Of a stretch of DNA of 64,000 nt, positions 34,446 to 44,923 are shown piece after piece. A program made the translations under genes and the position numbers. This stretch comes from Linnemannia hyalina (Eukaryota > Mortierellomycota > Mortierellomycetes > Mortierellales > Mortierellaceae): contig JAHRHY010000004.1 of the NCBI GenBank assembly GCA_019671135.1, positions 1,798,001 to 1,862,000 of the forward strand, written 5' to 3'. How positions within the stretch are numbered: position 1 is the first letter of the stretch; every line of letters starts with the position of its first letter. The notes below the pieces were generated by a model. It ran no database searches and was not told the origin of the DNA. It saw nothing but the letters and a program-made list of their open reading frames with translations.

Positions 34446-35456
34446 GATATATCTCCTGTTGTCGTTGACGTTGCTGCTGTTGTTGGGCCTCTGACCTCTG
34501 AGGGGTATAGAACACCTGGAACAGCTGGAAGAGATCCTCGAGATTGACGGGCCCTTGAAGGTTTAGTCCCTCTCCTTCGGGATGTTGTCCGCCTTCAGAC
34601 TGGTGTGGTTCCCCTGTGAGATGAACAGGGACTGCAAGAGCAGGAGGAGCGAATGCACGGGGATCGTTGTCAGCCTCGATCTATAACGAAACGAAAATCA
34701 AGAATTTATTTTTTTCCCCGTCTGGTCGTCAGAAACATCAAAGAACATGCACAACAATAAACAGGTTGTGTCAGAGTAAAAAAGAAGGAAAAAAAAAATA
34801 CCTTTTCGACAAACTCGCTGTAGCAGGTTGGGCACATCGGGTCGGGGACCATCATTGGAGTGATCTCTGCCTGACACTATTGTATCACACCACAAGAAGA
34901 AAGCGAAGAATTGACACATTTGAATGTTTGTTCGTCGGCCGACAGAAAGTTTTGCTCGTTGATGTTGTGGTAAACCCTATGATGGTCAACTTGCCTGATG
35001 ACACCAATATTCGCCTTGTCTGTCCGATACTGCCGCTGCTGCTGCAGGTGCATCATTTGAAGGCGCTGTGGTGGAGGTGGTAGTGGTCGGAGCAGCGGGA
35101 GCAGTGGGCGTTGTAGCTGGTGCAGCCGACGGTGGAGTCGGGTTTGGCGAGGTAGTAGTCGTCGTCGTGGTCGGTGCGGTAGACGCGGTTACGGAAACAG
35201 ACGATGCCGCGCTTGAGGCAGTTGGTTCAGTAGTTGCTGTGGCTGTTGATGGAGGTGGAACCTCTAGAGCAGCAGCAGTCGTTGAGGTAGGCATGGTCGT
35301 CGTCGTTGTGGACGTTGCTGGAGGAGGTGTTGTAGTTGGGGGTTGTGGAGTTGAGGATGGATTCGAGGTAGGGGCAGCAGTGTTTGTATTCTCAGCAGGA
35401 TGCTGGGTGTTGCTGTTGTTATGTGTATAATTGCTTGACGCTTCGTTTTGATCCAT
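32920..35456 (-). CDS. RING-H2 E3 ubiquitin ligase of the RNF126/RNF115 type
   Basis: Ubiquitin ligase; animal relatives act in quality control of mislocalised proteins and in receptor sorting. Seven exons: 34995-35456, 34802-34876, 34121-34680, 33823-34005, 33636-33715, 33377-33512, 32920-33256; 610 aa. The N-terminal zinc ribbon is assembled across intron 1 (YWCHQ|CQ, then MCPTC). The RING is CSVCKDEF, LPCKHIFHEDC, KPWL, GTCPT|C, a full C3H2C3 set split by the last intron. Residues upstream of the RING match the family (GATEEIINAIPHHTLTDEEL, compare the RNF126 linker). Long S/T/P, poly-Gln (about 34388-34446) and Gly/Asn-rich segments fill the rest. Intron 1 has a GC donor (CAG|GCAAGT); no GT donor there keeps the frame. 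Confidence 0.9.
34388..34446. repeat. poly-glutamine trinucleotide repeat (coding)
   Basis: A TTG/CTG run on the plus strand encodes a Gln/His tract of the minus-strand RING-H2 ligase. It is broken by HQHQN codons. Such tracts usually vary in length between strains. Confidence 0.8.
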
Positions 35457-35616
35457 GGCGGGTGGTGTGGGGAGGGAGGATGAAGTGAAGAGCAAGCAAA
35501 AAAAATAATATGCTTCGCCGATTTTTGTACTCTGGCAAGAAAAAAAAAGTGACTGCAAATCTTGGTCACGGTGACCACATCTTTTTATATGTTTGCAAAT
35601 CATGCATTGGCAGCGA

Positions 35617-38194
35617 CTAGTAAAGGTAGCGACGACGCTGGCGAGGAGGCGGTGGCGGCTCAGTGTCTGACGTCTCCGAGACCTCGGGTTCAAAGTTGCC
35701 AGGTCGAGTAAAAGTGTGCTGCACAATACCGCCACTGGGCACAATACCGCTACTGACTTCGTGGGACGTGTACCGATCAGCCAAGCACGAGCTCAGGATG
35801 GTTGGGTGGTACGGGTGCCAGCTCACATCTCGGGCAACATAGGGCGTCTTTCGTTCACTCTTAGTGTATCGCTGGAACGCCTCGCTTGTGTCAAGAGTCC
35901 GTACTCGGGTTCCGTCCATCCGGTAGATCGCTACCTTTCCATCAGCACTTCCAGTGTACAGATATCTCTGGCCAGTTGAGTGTACGGGTGAAAAGTGACA
36001 ACGGATCAGCGTCCGCAACACCTGGTGTCCTTGGAAGGTCATCACCGAGCAGTCGCCCTATAACACAGAATTGGACGCGTTAGGCAAAGGTGCATGAGTG
36101 TTACGACAAAAACCTTGTCCTTGCTGTTGAACATGTGAACATACGGGAATCTTGTTGGCCTTGTGACCTCGGTACTGGTCAGACCGATAATCGAAGCCAG
36201 AATCCCTAGTCTTTGGTAGCTTGCTGTAGTCTCGACTCGAGTGCATCATGCGAAGATCCCACAAAAGCATCTTTTGGTCCTTGCCGTTACTGGCAAGATA
36301 GCGGTTGTCGCCCTTTGACGTGACGTAGGTGATACCCTCCGCATGCCCCACAAGAACTCCTGAAGGTGTGCTATATCGTCCTGCTCCCATCGACCGGCGA
36401 TCCCTACAAGAGATAGATGGGCAATAAAGGAAATTGTAAGATTCACGTTTCCACCCTTGCGCACCTCAAACCATACGAAGAATTCTCCAGAGTATTGAGC
36501 CTACCAGACTTTAACAAGATTGTCGTCACTTCCACTAAAGACCACTTGAGAAGATGTCGGCTCCGCGAAGCAGACTGAGTTTACATCATCCTGATGTGCC
36601 TTCACAGAGTGTAAAACGGTCCTCGATTCAATATCATACACTAGGAACGCAGTAAAAAAATCCATCGCGTTAGATGCTGCCAAGTCCCCATTGGACGCCA
36701 ATAGTTTATTGGATCCCATGATGGTTGCCTACCATAAATCTTGCCCTTGCCACCTGCAACAATCTCCTTTCCGTCTCCCGAGAATCGCACAGACCACAAC
36801 TATGGTGAAAATGGAGAATAACGAATGGTGTGAGTTGGCCTTTGAGCGCTATTTCGACCTTTTGAACTTGCGCAGTGGTCCAGTTGTGCGAAACGAACGT
36901 TCGTACGTACTGCGTAATCCTCATCGCCTGTCGAAAAGTCCAGCAGGTGGTGGGCATCAGGGGCATCCGCCGCAGTTCGTGTCAAGTAAACATGAGGTGT
37001 GATACTCGAGTAGATCAGCCAATGGTTGTCGAGAGAAAGGTTGTGGTCAGTAATGGTCCATCGGCCAGCCACACCCTGAATCAGCTTCTCCCGGACAAGC
37101 TTGTTGCCAGCTGTTTTGTAGATGCGCAGTCGCCAATCCTTGTCGCAGGATGCGAACAGGGACCTAAGTTTGATTGGGTAGAAAGAGGTGAGAAAAATAC
37201 AAAGGGCGTACGTTTGCAAACACTAGAGCCGGCTGCATTGCTGCGCAAGAATGTTGACATACCCGTCCTCAGAGTATTGGCCAGAATAAGCAGATTCTCC
37301 ATATGCATCGACCACTTTGCCAGGGTTGTCAGGTATGATGGACTATTCATGCATAACAAGAGTGAAAGGAAAATGTCAGCAAAATCTTATGGATGAACGA
37401 GCGCTTCGTCAGAATTAAACATGTGTAAAACATCCATTACCTCGCCGATGGATAGCGGATTGACTGCCCGGGGCTTGAGCTCTCTCATCCGCAATTTTCG
37501 AATGACATTCTTCTTGTTGTCCTTGGAAGGTATATATGCCGACTCCACACGACCAAATTCACCCGAGTTGAGCAGCTCGTTTCCCTTTTCAATGTCGGGC
37601 TCGGGAATCGGGGAAGGCGTCCTCGGCCGTCGTCTGGCGTGCAGTGGCAGACCATTGCCACTCTGAGTCTGCATCAGCATCAACACTAAGAAAGGGGTAG
37701 AGGCAGTTAGATTATGCGAGGATTGAGCTTGGATGCTTAGTTAACTGAGAAATTACACACCCCTGTAGGGCTACTTACATTGCCGAATCATGTTTGGATG
37801 GTCCTCTAATGTTGAAACATAGAAACAACCCAATGTCAGGGATACTTCTGCATGTCACTCAATAATGGCGCAATTTGTTCTGTAAAATAGAAGGATGATC
37901 ATTGTCAGAGGACTACTTGCCTGCACCTGAAAACAATTCTGCCAGGCTAATAGTGGCATTGTCTTCAGCGTCCTCCTCGTCGTCCTCATCAACATAGATC
38001 GCCTCGTCATCATCATCATCGTCGTCCTCGTCGTCCTCGTCTTCCTCGCCTTCATAGTCCTCGTCGTTCTCCATATCCTCGTTGTTGGCGTGGTCGTTGC
38101 CATATTCGTTACCCTCATCATCATCGTCGTCATCTTCGTCTGCTTCCTCATAGATGTATCCTTCGTATTCATCGTCGTCCTCGTCGGCAGTCAA
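35617..38194 (-). CDS. DCAF11-like WD40 protein (CUL4-DDB1 substrate receptor)
   Basis: Homologue of DCAF11/LEC14B, a WD40 receptor of CRL4 ubiquitin ligases. Exons: about 38194-37921, 37779-37805, 37441-37685, 37263-37342, 36911-37163, 36733-36799, 36505-36640, 36145-36403, 35617-36057, all in agreeing phases. WD signatures: LFASCDKDWRLRIYKT, LWSVRFSGDGKEIVAGG, VFSGSDDNLVKVWD, LASNGKDQKMLLWDLR, and the diagnostic FQGHQVLRTLIRCHFSP with YTGSADGKVAIY. The N-terminus is a long Asp/Glu tract. Its start is unresolved: the acidic frame is open upstream of 38194 without an ATG, and the first in-frame ATG is at 38074, so either translation starts there or a further exon exists. The first intron uses either GC (G|GCAAGT at 37920) or GT (G|GTGCAG at 37926); both keep the frame. 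The stop lies 160 bases from the RING-H2 ligase start on the same strand. Confidence 0.87.
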
Positions 38195-38636
38195 TGGATC
38201 GTTAAAGGAGGTAGATATTAGGAGGAGGGTGCCGAGGGAAGGTTTTTCGTATGCAAAGGGCGTGGGAAAGAGGAAGCTGACGACTGCGGGTTAGCTAACG
38301 AGTGTGTTAAACGAGGGAAGAGGCGAGACGAGGGAGAGAGAGAAAGAGAGAGAGAGAGAACGAGAAAGGGGGTGGATGAGTCGAATGGGGGAAGGAATGG
38401 GCGAGAAGAAAAAGAAGAGGACGCGGGTGTGAAAACGACGACCGCGCTCAACGGCGAATGGAGTCTGCGTGACCGCCCTTGATTATCCAGCCAATCAACA
38501 TATCAACGCGCGGATTTTATCAAGAGCACTTTTCCAGCTTTCCAGGGTCTTTTGGTTCTCGTACATAAATGATAGAATATTTTCATTTTTAATGATTGTA
38601 TCGCAACCAGCCTTGCCATTCCCCCTTCAGCTCTAC
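38195..38636. other. region between DCAF11-like and Yrb2-like genes
   Basis: Leader of the DCAF11-like gene with a GA microsatellite (38332-38362), then the 3' region of the Yrb2-like gene. The minus-strand frame 38218-38451 is a low-complexity Ser/Pro/Leu translation of this tract and is not a credible gene. Confidence 0.45.
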
Positions 38637-41184
38637 TCAATCCCTCAGGACAACACCCTGACCCTTGCCCTTGACTTGCCGCTCGGCTGCTCGGTTAATG
38701 TTCTGAACAACCTCCTCCGCTGTGGCAGCATCCTTCACCTATACAGCAAAGTAACAAAAAATTATCCACAGGGGTTATTAGCCTATCACTTTCACATCGG
38801 GTTCCATAGCGTCCAACAGCGTTCTAACGAAAACGATAGAAATCACGTATAATCCACGAACCTTGAGCAGAAAAGGAAGCAGTGCTCCCTCCTCAACGCC
38901 CATAAAACGAATGTACTTGTCGCCCGTGATGGTCACATTCATTTCTGGAAAGATCGAAACGTTCAAAATGAGACGCAACACACCGTCCGTTCGCATCACT
39001 ACATGTCAGTTGTCGATAGAGTCCAAATAAAAAAAATATATCGTGTCAGTATGCAGGATAGCGTAAGATCACTTTTATAAAGAGTACCTGAAATATCGTC
39101 AAGACATTTGCTGCAGCCTTACCGAGTCTGGCCACTTTGGTATCCCTCCTGCCAACATTGACTTTAAATGTTCCCTTGCCGCGTTCCTTCCAGGAGTGCG
39201 TCTTTTCCGTGTCAGCATAGAGTTTTCCTTTGGTCTGAAAGATGGTCATCTCGTTTTCTTCTCCCGTTTGGACTATAGATTACAGGAAAACAGCGGTATG
39301 TTATTTAGTAAGTGAAAGATCAAAAGCGAACAACGATAGGCATTTTCTTTCGCACTATGGTGCTCACCATCGATCTGATCTACGTTCGAGAATACACCGG
39401 CACCAAAGGTGCGCTCTGATTCTTCTGGCTGCTCTGCATCGTCGTCTTCGCCGTGGTTGTCCTGTGAAAGCAAATCACCAAAGTCAGCCTGTTCTTGGCT
39501 CCCTTCCTGAGACATAAAGGATCCTGTGCCGAATCCTCCTTCCTTGCCACCAAATGTATTCTTTGCGCCAAAGGTGCTAAAGTTGCCAGCGGTCCCAGTC
39601 TGGCTGGCTGGGGAGAATTTCTATATTTCGGCAATAGTGACACTGCTATTAGTTCGTGCAAACAAAGTATCAAGAATTACACAGTTGCTCTTGAGAGGCG
39701 ATTCAAGTTTCAACGAAGGGATGTCCTTACAGTTCCGGCATTCGAGGAAGCTTTGGCGCCTGGGACGGATCCAACGACTGATTGGGTACCAAAGACACTT
39801 CCAGAAGTCGATTCAGGAGATCCTCCTCCTGCTCCTCCAAAGGCCGAGCCGCCAAAGGTCGATGTGGTTGTGGAGCTGCCTTGACCAAAAACACTCTTGG
39901 TCGATTCACCTCCAAAGACATCCTTTGCTGACTCGCCACCAAAAACGTTGGTAGAGGCAGCCATAGTGACGAATGGGCTAACAGACGAAGTGTTTTCGAA
40001 TCCTCTTGAGAATGCTGAGGGCTGGCTGCCACCAAAGACATTGGTGTTCTTATCAACGTTGGCAAAGGGGCTGGCGGAAGATGTGGCGCTTGTTCCTTGC
40101 AAGGTAGAGCTTGAGCTCCCGAATACGTTTGTTCCAGCCTTGACATTAGCAAAGGGACTGGCAGAGGACGTGTTATTGAATCTGCTTCCGAGCTTTGGCT
40201 GAGATCCGGAGGTGGTTGTCGTGGTGTGGTCCGTTGTCTTTGCTTTGCCGTTGCTATCGTTAGTTTGTTCACACTCCTGGTCAGATGATGGGGATGGTTG
40301 GCTCTCGTCCGGGGTGTCGGCTTTGATGGGTGTTGGCTGTGAGCTGCTTTCCATCTGTTTGTCCTGTGCTCCGTCCTCGGGGCTTCCCACATCACTCTCA
40401 ACATCATCCATATCTTTGGATTCTTCCGCGGACTTGCTGCTGTCTTCCAGGGGCATCGTCTTCAAGTTGCGCTGAATCTGTTTAACCTCGGCCCTGGAGA
40501 CTGTCTCGCTTGCGTCGACCTCAGGTTTGCTAGAGCAGAGTCGAGGAACAGGAGGCACAGCAAAAATGAGTAAGAGTGGCGTTCATGGGTGTGTTCCTTC
40601 AGAGCAGCTGGCAAGCCGTTTGCTGTAGGGAGGCTGGTCCATGGTTGCGTCTTGCTGATTCTCAAAGTAGATCTCTGTCCGTCGTGAGTTGATTTCACAA
40701 GCGAGCGACGACCACCTACATTTTCTTTGGGGGAACAGCTTCAACATCGCCTTCGCCTTCGATCTCAGATGTCTAGAGTAAAACCATCGAGAGTGGGCGT
40801 GCGTGAGTATGCGTCAAAGAAGAACGAAACAAGCAATTAGTTCATGGTTTTGAGATCCGATGTGCTACAAGTTGTTTTTGTCCGTTGCCCGTTCTTTGTT
40901 GAAAAGGATGAATATGCCGATGGCGGTAGTTGTCGTTGGAGAATGAATCCTTACCGAAGCTCCTTCGGGCTTCTTTGTGAGTTCCTCGCGCTTTCGCTTG
41001 TGCTCGTCTATGTGTGTGGATGCCGAATGCGGCGATAAGGACAAGTTGAGTGTCTTTTTCCTTTGAGTGGTTCTTCCTCTGACATGAATGTGAACAACCT
41101 GCGTGTGTCTGAGAAGAGGCTCAGTGCTATGTCGTTCTCTTTACCGAGAGACGGTGACTCTGTGCGACTGATGGGGCTTGACAT
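38637..41184 (-). CDS. Yrb2/RanBP3-like Ran-binding FG protein
   Basis: Nuclear Ran-GTP-binding cofactor of Crm1 export, by homology to yeast Yrb2 and animal RanBP3. Eight exons: 41145-41184, 40955-41007, 40720-40772, 39731-40529, 39368-39620, 39123-39272, 38862-38998, 38637-38738; 528 aa. The N-terminus has a basic nuclear-localisation stretch (EHKRKREELTKK). FG motifs are spread over residues 170-370 (SPFANVKAGTNVFG, SPFANVDKNTNVFGG, KSVFGQG, STFGGSAFGGA, STFGAKNTFGG). The RanBD1 domain closes the protein: EENEMTIFQTKGKLYA, WKERGKGTFKVNVG, VMRTDGVLRLILNVSIFPEM and the final helix EEVVQNINRA. Domain order and length match Yrb2/RanBP3. The join between exons 3 and 4 (KK|IKPEV) spans 190 bases and is the least certain. 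Confidence 0.88.
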
Positions 41185-42222
41185 GGAGGACGACTGTGGG
41201 TGGGGTGGGTGAAAGGGATCCGATAGATCGTGTGTGTTTGTGTTGTTGTAGAGTAACAGGAATATGGAATGGGTGGAGTGGAGCAGACTGAGAGGTCTGG
41301 AGGGACTGGCTGGCTGGCGGTGCTGAAAAGGGAGAAGTGTGTATATATGTGTGTGTTTATTTATTTGTGTATATGTGTGGTTGGTTACTGGTTGTCAGGA
41401 CCCACACAGACATCATGGGCAGTGGGACAGGAGGGCCTTACTACGTCACACTAGCAAGAAAAAAATTCATGCATTCGGAAGAAAGATCGAATCTATCTGA
41501 TATCACACCGACGACAAAAAAAACGCGTGCAACGTCTTTTTTTTTCTTCTTTTTGTTCTGGAGGCATAGGACTATTGTCCAGCGCGTAGACTTTGGTCAA
41601 TTGGCGCTTAGTTGCTGGAGGGTTGAGGTTGAGGGTCAGTCGTCTTGCTGTTGCTCAAAAGTGGCCTCATTGTCGCTTATTGATGGCGTGCCCCGCCGGT
41701 TGTATATTTCACACGAAGGACAAATGAAAGATGCCCAAATAAAGTCACCTTCCCTTTTACCCTTCTTTTCTGATCAGTTCGATTGAGCAGCCAGTTACGA
41801 AGGGATCTGTGATCGCCCTGGAAATCTTTAGCCATGAACCACTCTTCTGATCGCGCTCCTCCCTCCCTTTTTTCTCTCTTGTTTTTTACTCACTTCTTCT
41901 CCTTCTTGCCTCACTTCTTCCTTCCTTTCTCTTCCTTCCTCTTCTTCTTTTTCCTTCTCCTATTTCTCTCTCTTCACCCCATCCCTCCTCTCCCTCCTCC
42001 CCCTCCCCCCTCCCTTCCTGACCACTCATATCCTCGAGTGGGTTCCCATCAATCTCTGTTTTCGATTGACAATTTCTTTTTTGATCCTCCGCTGTTGTCT
42101 CTCCCACGCTTTTTCCTTTATCCTTTCCTTCTTCAGCCTTCCCCTTCCTACTTCCCCAAGAAACAGGAAACAAAAAACAAACAAACAAAGGTATAAAAAG
42201 CCCTCCTTGTCTCCTTCCCATC
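41185..42222. other. 1-kb divergent promoter region (Yrb2-like / DPP5)
   Basis: Contains TGTGTG runs near 41337-41390 and a strong pyrimidine block at 41860-42160 directly before the DPP5 start, typical of highly expressed fungal genes. No other gene seen. Confidence 0.5.
42192..42199 (+). promoter_or_regulatory. TATA-like box just before DPP5
   Basis: TATAAAAA lies only 23 bases before the ATG at 42223, after a long CT tract and an A-rich run. If used as a TATA box with a normal 30-base spacing, the mRNA would be almost leaderless. It may instead be incidental, with the CT tract setting the transcription start. Confidence 0.35.
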
Positions 42223-44586
42223 ATGAGACTCATCCACACCGCCGCCACCATCATCACCATGGTCACCACCGCATCCGCCGCCCTCAAGCCCTTGACCCCC
42301 GAGCTCATGCTCGCCCTTGCCCGTCCCTCGACCGCTTCTTTGTCGCCCAACGGCCAGCTCGCCGTCCTCTCTGCCTCGCGCTACTACCTCGACACCAACA
42401 AGTCCATCCGCAACCTCCACCTCGTCAACCTCGCCAACAACAACACCTTCTCTGACCTCACCCCCCAGGCACCTGACACCAACCATGACAATGCCCTTTG
42501 GCTCGACAACGACCACGTTGCCTTCCTCTCCAAAGGCCAGCTCTTTGTCAAGACCGTCTCCTCCGATACCGAGCCTTACCCCCTCACCCATTTCCCCGTT
42601 GGTATCAACAGCGTCAAGTTCAACCAGGCTGCCAACTTGATCGCCTTCAGCGCTGCCGTCTATGCCGACGGATCTCTTGCTGGAGCCAAGGAGAGGGATG
42701 AGCACCTCAAGCACTACAAGAAGGACACCGCACTCGCCTTTGACACCCTCATGGTTCGCCACTGGGACGAATTCGTCCAGGAGAAGAAGAACAACATTTT
42801 TATCGCCCATATTAAGAAGAATGGCGACAAGTTTGTTGTCGATGGCGAGGCCATCAACCTCTTGCTCAACACCGGCCTCGAGTCCCCCGTAATTCCCTTT
42901 GGCGACCAAGGCGACTTTGACATCTCCCCTGACGGCAAGGAGCTCGTCTTTGTTTCCAAGATCAATACCCCCGACAATGCCTGGCAGACAACCACCCATA
43001 TCTACACCGTCCCCACCGCCGGAGGTGCCGCACCAAAGTCCATCAACCCCGAGAGCGTCGGCGCTGCCAGCCACCCCGTCTACTCAGCCACCGGAAAGTC
43101 CATTGCCTACCTCCAGATGCTCAAGCCCCAGTACGAGGCTGACCGTAACAGAATCGTCGTCCACACCAATGGACAATCCCGCGTTGTCGCCCAGGACTGG
43201 AACCGCAGCCCCGGAAGCATTCTCTTTGACTCCAAGGACGAGACTATCTTTGTCACTGCTGAGGACCAGGGCCACGTCAAGATCTTCCAGATCGACCTCG
43301 AGACCGAGACCGTCGAGGCCATCGTCAGCGAGCACGCCCAGAGCGGATTGAGCCTGATCGACGACAACACCATCCTCTACTCGACTGCCTCCTTGACCAC
43401 CCCCAACGACCTCTTCACCGTCGATGTCAAGTCCAAGGTCATTCAGCGCCGCACCCACGTCCATGCTGATACTCTTGCTAATATCCACCTCTCCAAGCCC
43501 GAGGATGTCTGGTTCAAGGGAGATAAGGGCAAAGACATTCACGGATTCCTCCTCAAGCCCATTGGATTCGACCCATCAAAAAAGTACCCCCTTGCCTTCA
43601 TTGTCCACGGAGGACCCCAGAGCGCCTTCAACGACAACTGGAGCACCCGCTGGAACCCCAACATCTTTGCCAGCGCCGGCTATGTTGTTGTCTTCTTGAA
43701 CCCCACTGGATCGACTGGATATGGCCAGGAGTTGACCGATGCTATCAATAACAACTGGGGCGGCTCTCCTTATATCGACTTGATGAAGGGACTCGACCAC
43801 GTTCTTGAGACTCACTCTTACATCGACCAGACCCGTGTTGCTGCCCTTGGTGCCTCTTATGGTGGTTACATGATGAAGTAAGTCTGCGCCTCGTTTGTTC
43901 TTTTTTTTTTCCTTCGTACAGCTGTAAGAAAAATTGCTCTCACGAGTGTTCAATACAGCCGATACTAATTGTTTTCCTCCCCTTTTCTTCTAGCTGGATC
44001 AACGGACACACCGACCGCTTCAACTGCTTGGTCAACCACGACGGCATCTTTGACACCAAGAACGGATACTACGCCACCGAGGAGCTCTACTTCCCTGAGC
44101 ACGAGGTACTTTTTTTTTATTCAATTGTCACCTTGTCACATCAATCAGCCCAGCCGGGAACAATACAACTAACCCCCCCCCCCCCCCCCCTCATACATTT
44201 CCTCCTCTGACACAATTTAGTACGGCGGTGTGCCATGGGACCCCAAGGCCCGTGAGAACTATGAACGCTGGAACCCCGCCAACTTTGTCCAGAACTGGAA
44301 GACGCCCACCTTGGTCATCCACAGCGACAAGGACTACCGTCTCCCCATCACCGAGGGCCTCGCCACCTTCACCGTCCTCCAGCGCAAGGGTATCCCCTCC
44401 CGTTTGGTTTACTTCCCTGATGAGAACCATTGGGTCCTCAAGGCTGCCAACAGCTTGCGCTGGCATGCTGAGGTCCTTAACTGGATCCAGAAGTGGACTG
44501 CTCATCCCAAGGCCGCTGCTGCTGCTGTTGATGATGATGATGAGCAGTCGGTTGAGTTCTTGACTTCTCAGGTCAAGTTGAACTAA
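42223..44586 (+). CDS. secreted dipeptidyl peptidase V (S9 prolyl oligopeptidase family)
   Basis: Secreted serine exopeptidase that removes X-Ala and similar dipeptides from peptides outside the cell. Exons 42223-43877, 43994-44105, 44221-44586; 710 aa. Signal peptide at 1-20 (RLIHTAATIITMVTTASA). The N-terminal part is a beta-propeller (repeated SPDGKELVFVS, YSATGKSIAYLQ, ISPDG types). The C-terminal hydrolase shows FIVHGGPQSAFND, the nucleophile elbow ALGASYGGYMM (Ser about 545), catalytic Asp in VIHSDKDYRLP (about 626) and catalytic His in FPDENHWVL (about 658). Introns sit right after the elbow and in the lid region. Codons are strongly C-ending (CTC, GCC, AAC, GTC), unlike the neighbours, which points to high expression. 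Intron 2 contains an 18-20 base poly-C run. Confidence 0.95.
44172..44190. repeat. poly-C homopolymer in DPP5 intron 2
   Basis: An uninterrupted run of about 18 C residues inside the second intron. Length is likely variable and the exact count is the base-call most open to error in this gene; it does not touch coding sequence. Confidence 0.8.
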
Positions 44587-44923
44587 AGCATGATGGGGGG
44601 GGGGAGAGTTATTTCGGGCGTTTCAGCTTGTCTTTTCTTTCCTTTCTTCAATCACCCTATCCTCCTTCTCTTGTCCATAGCCTCTTCTTTTATTTTTTTT
44701 GGCCTCCTTCCTCCTCCCTCCCTCCCTCCCTCTCTCTTCTCACATACCTATCATTAATTAAACACTCAAATATTTATGTTTTACATGTGGGGGGTTGAAG
44801 AAGACACAGGTGGGAAAACAAAAATTAATTTATAATATTGTAAAGCGGGAAAAGACATAAAGAGGAGGGAAGAGGAAAAGACAGAAAAAGTAAGAAAAAA
44901 AGAAACAAAGGAAAAGAATTGCT
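44587..44923. other. convergent 3' region between DPP5 and the LRR gene
   Basis: Poly-G (44594-44602) and CT-rich tracts, then AT-rich sequence with ATTAATTAAACACTC and TTAATTTATAATATTG, plausible 3' processing regions for the two converging genes. No gene seen. Confidence 0.5.

Noticed and set aside
37913..38194. Acidic Asp/Glu frame as a separate small gene
   Set aside because: It joins in phase to the next DCAF11-like exons and acidic N-termini are common in that family.
40531..40719. Extra exon of the Yrb2-like gene (TISKTQPWTSLPT-like frame)
   Set aside because: Available acceptors either create a stop or have no GT donor behind them; direct splicing from exon 3 to exon 4 keeps the frame.
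42148..43074. 308-codon minus-strand frame opposite DPP5
   Set aside because: It is a shadow of the strongly C-ending codon use of DPP5; Gly/Val-rich, with no domain.
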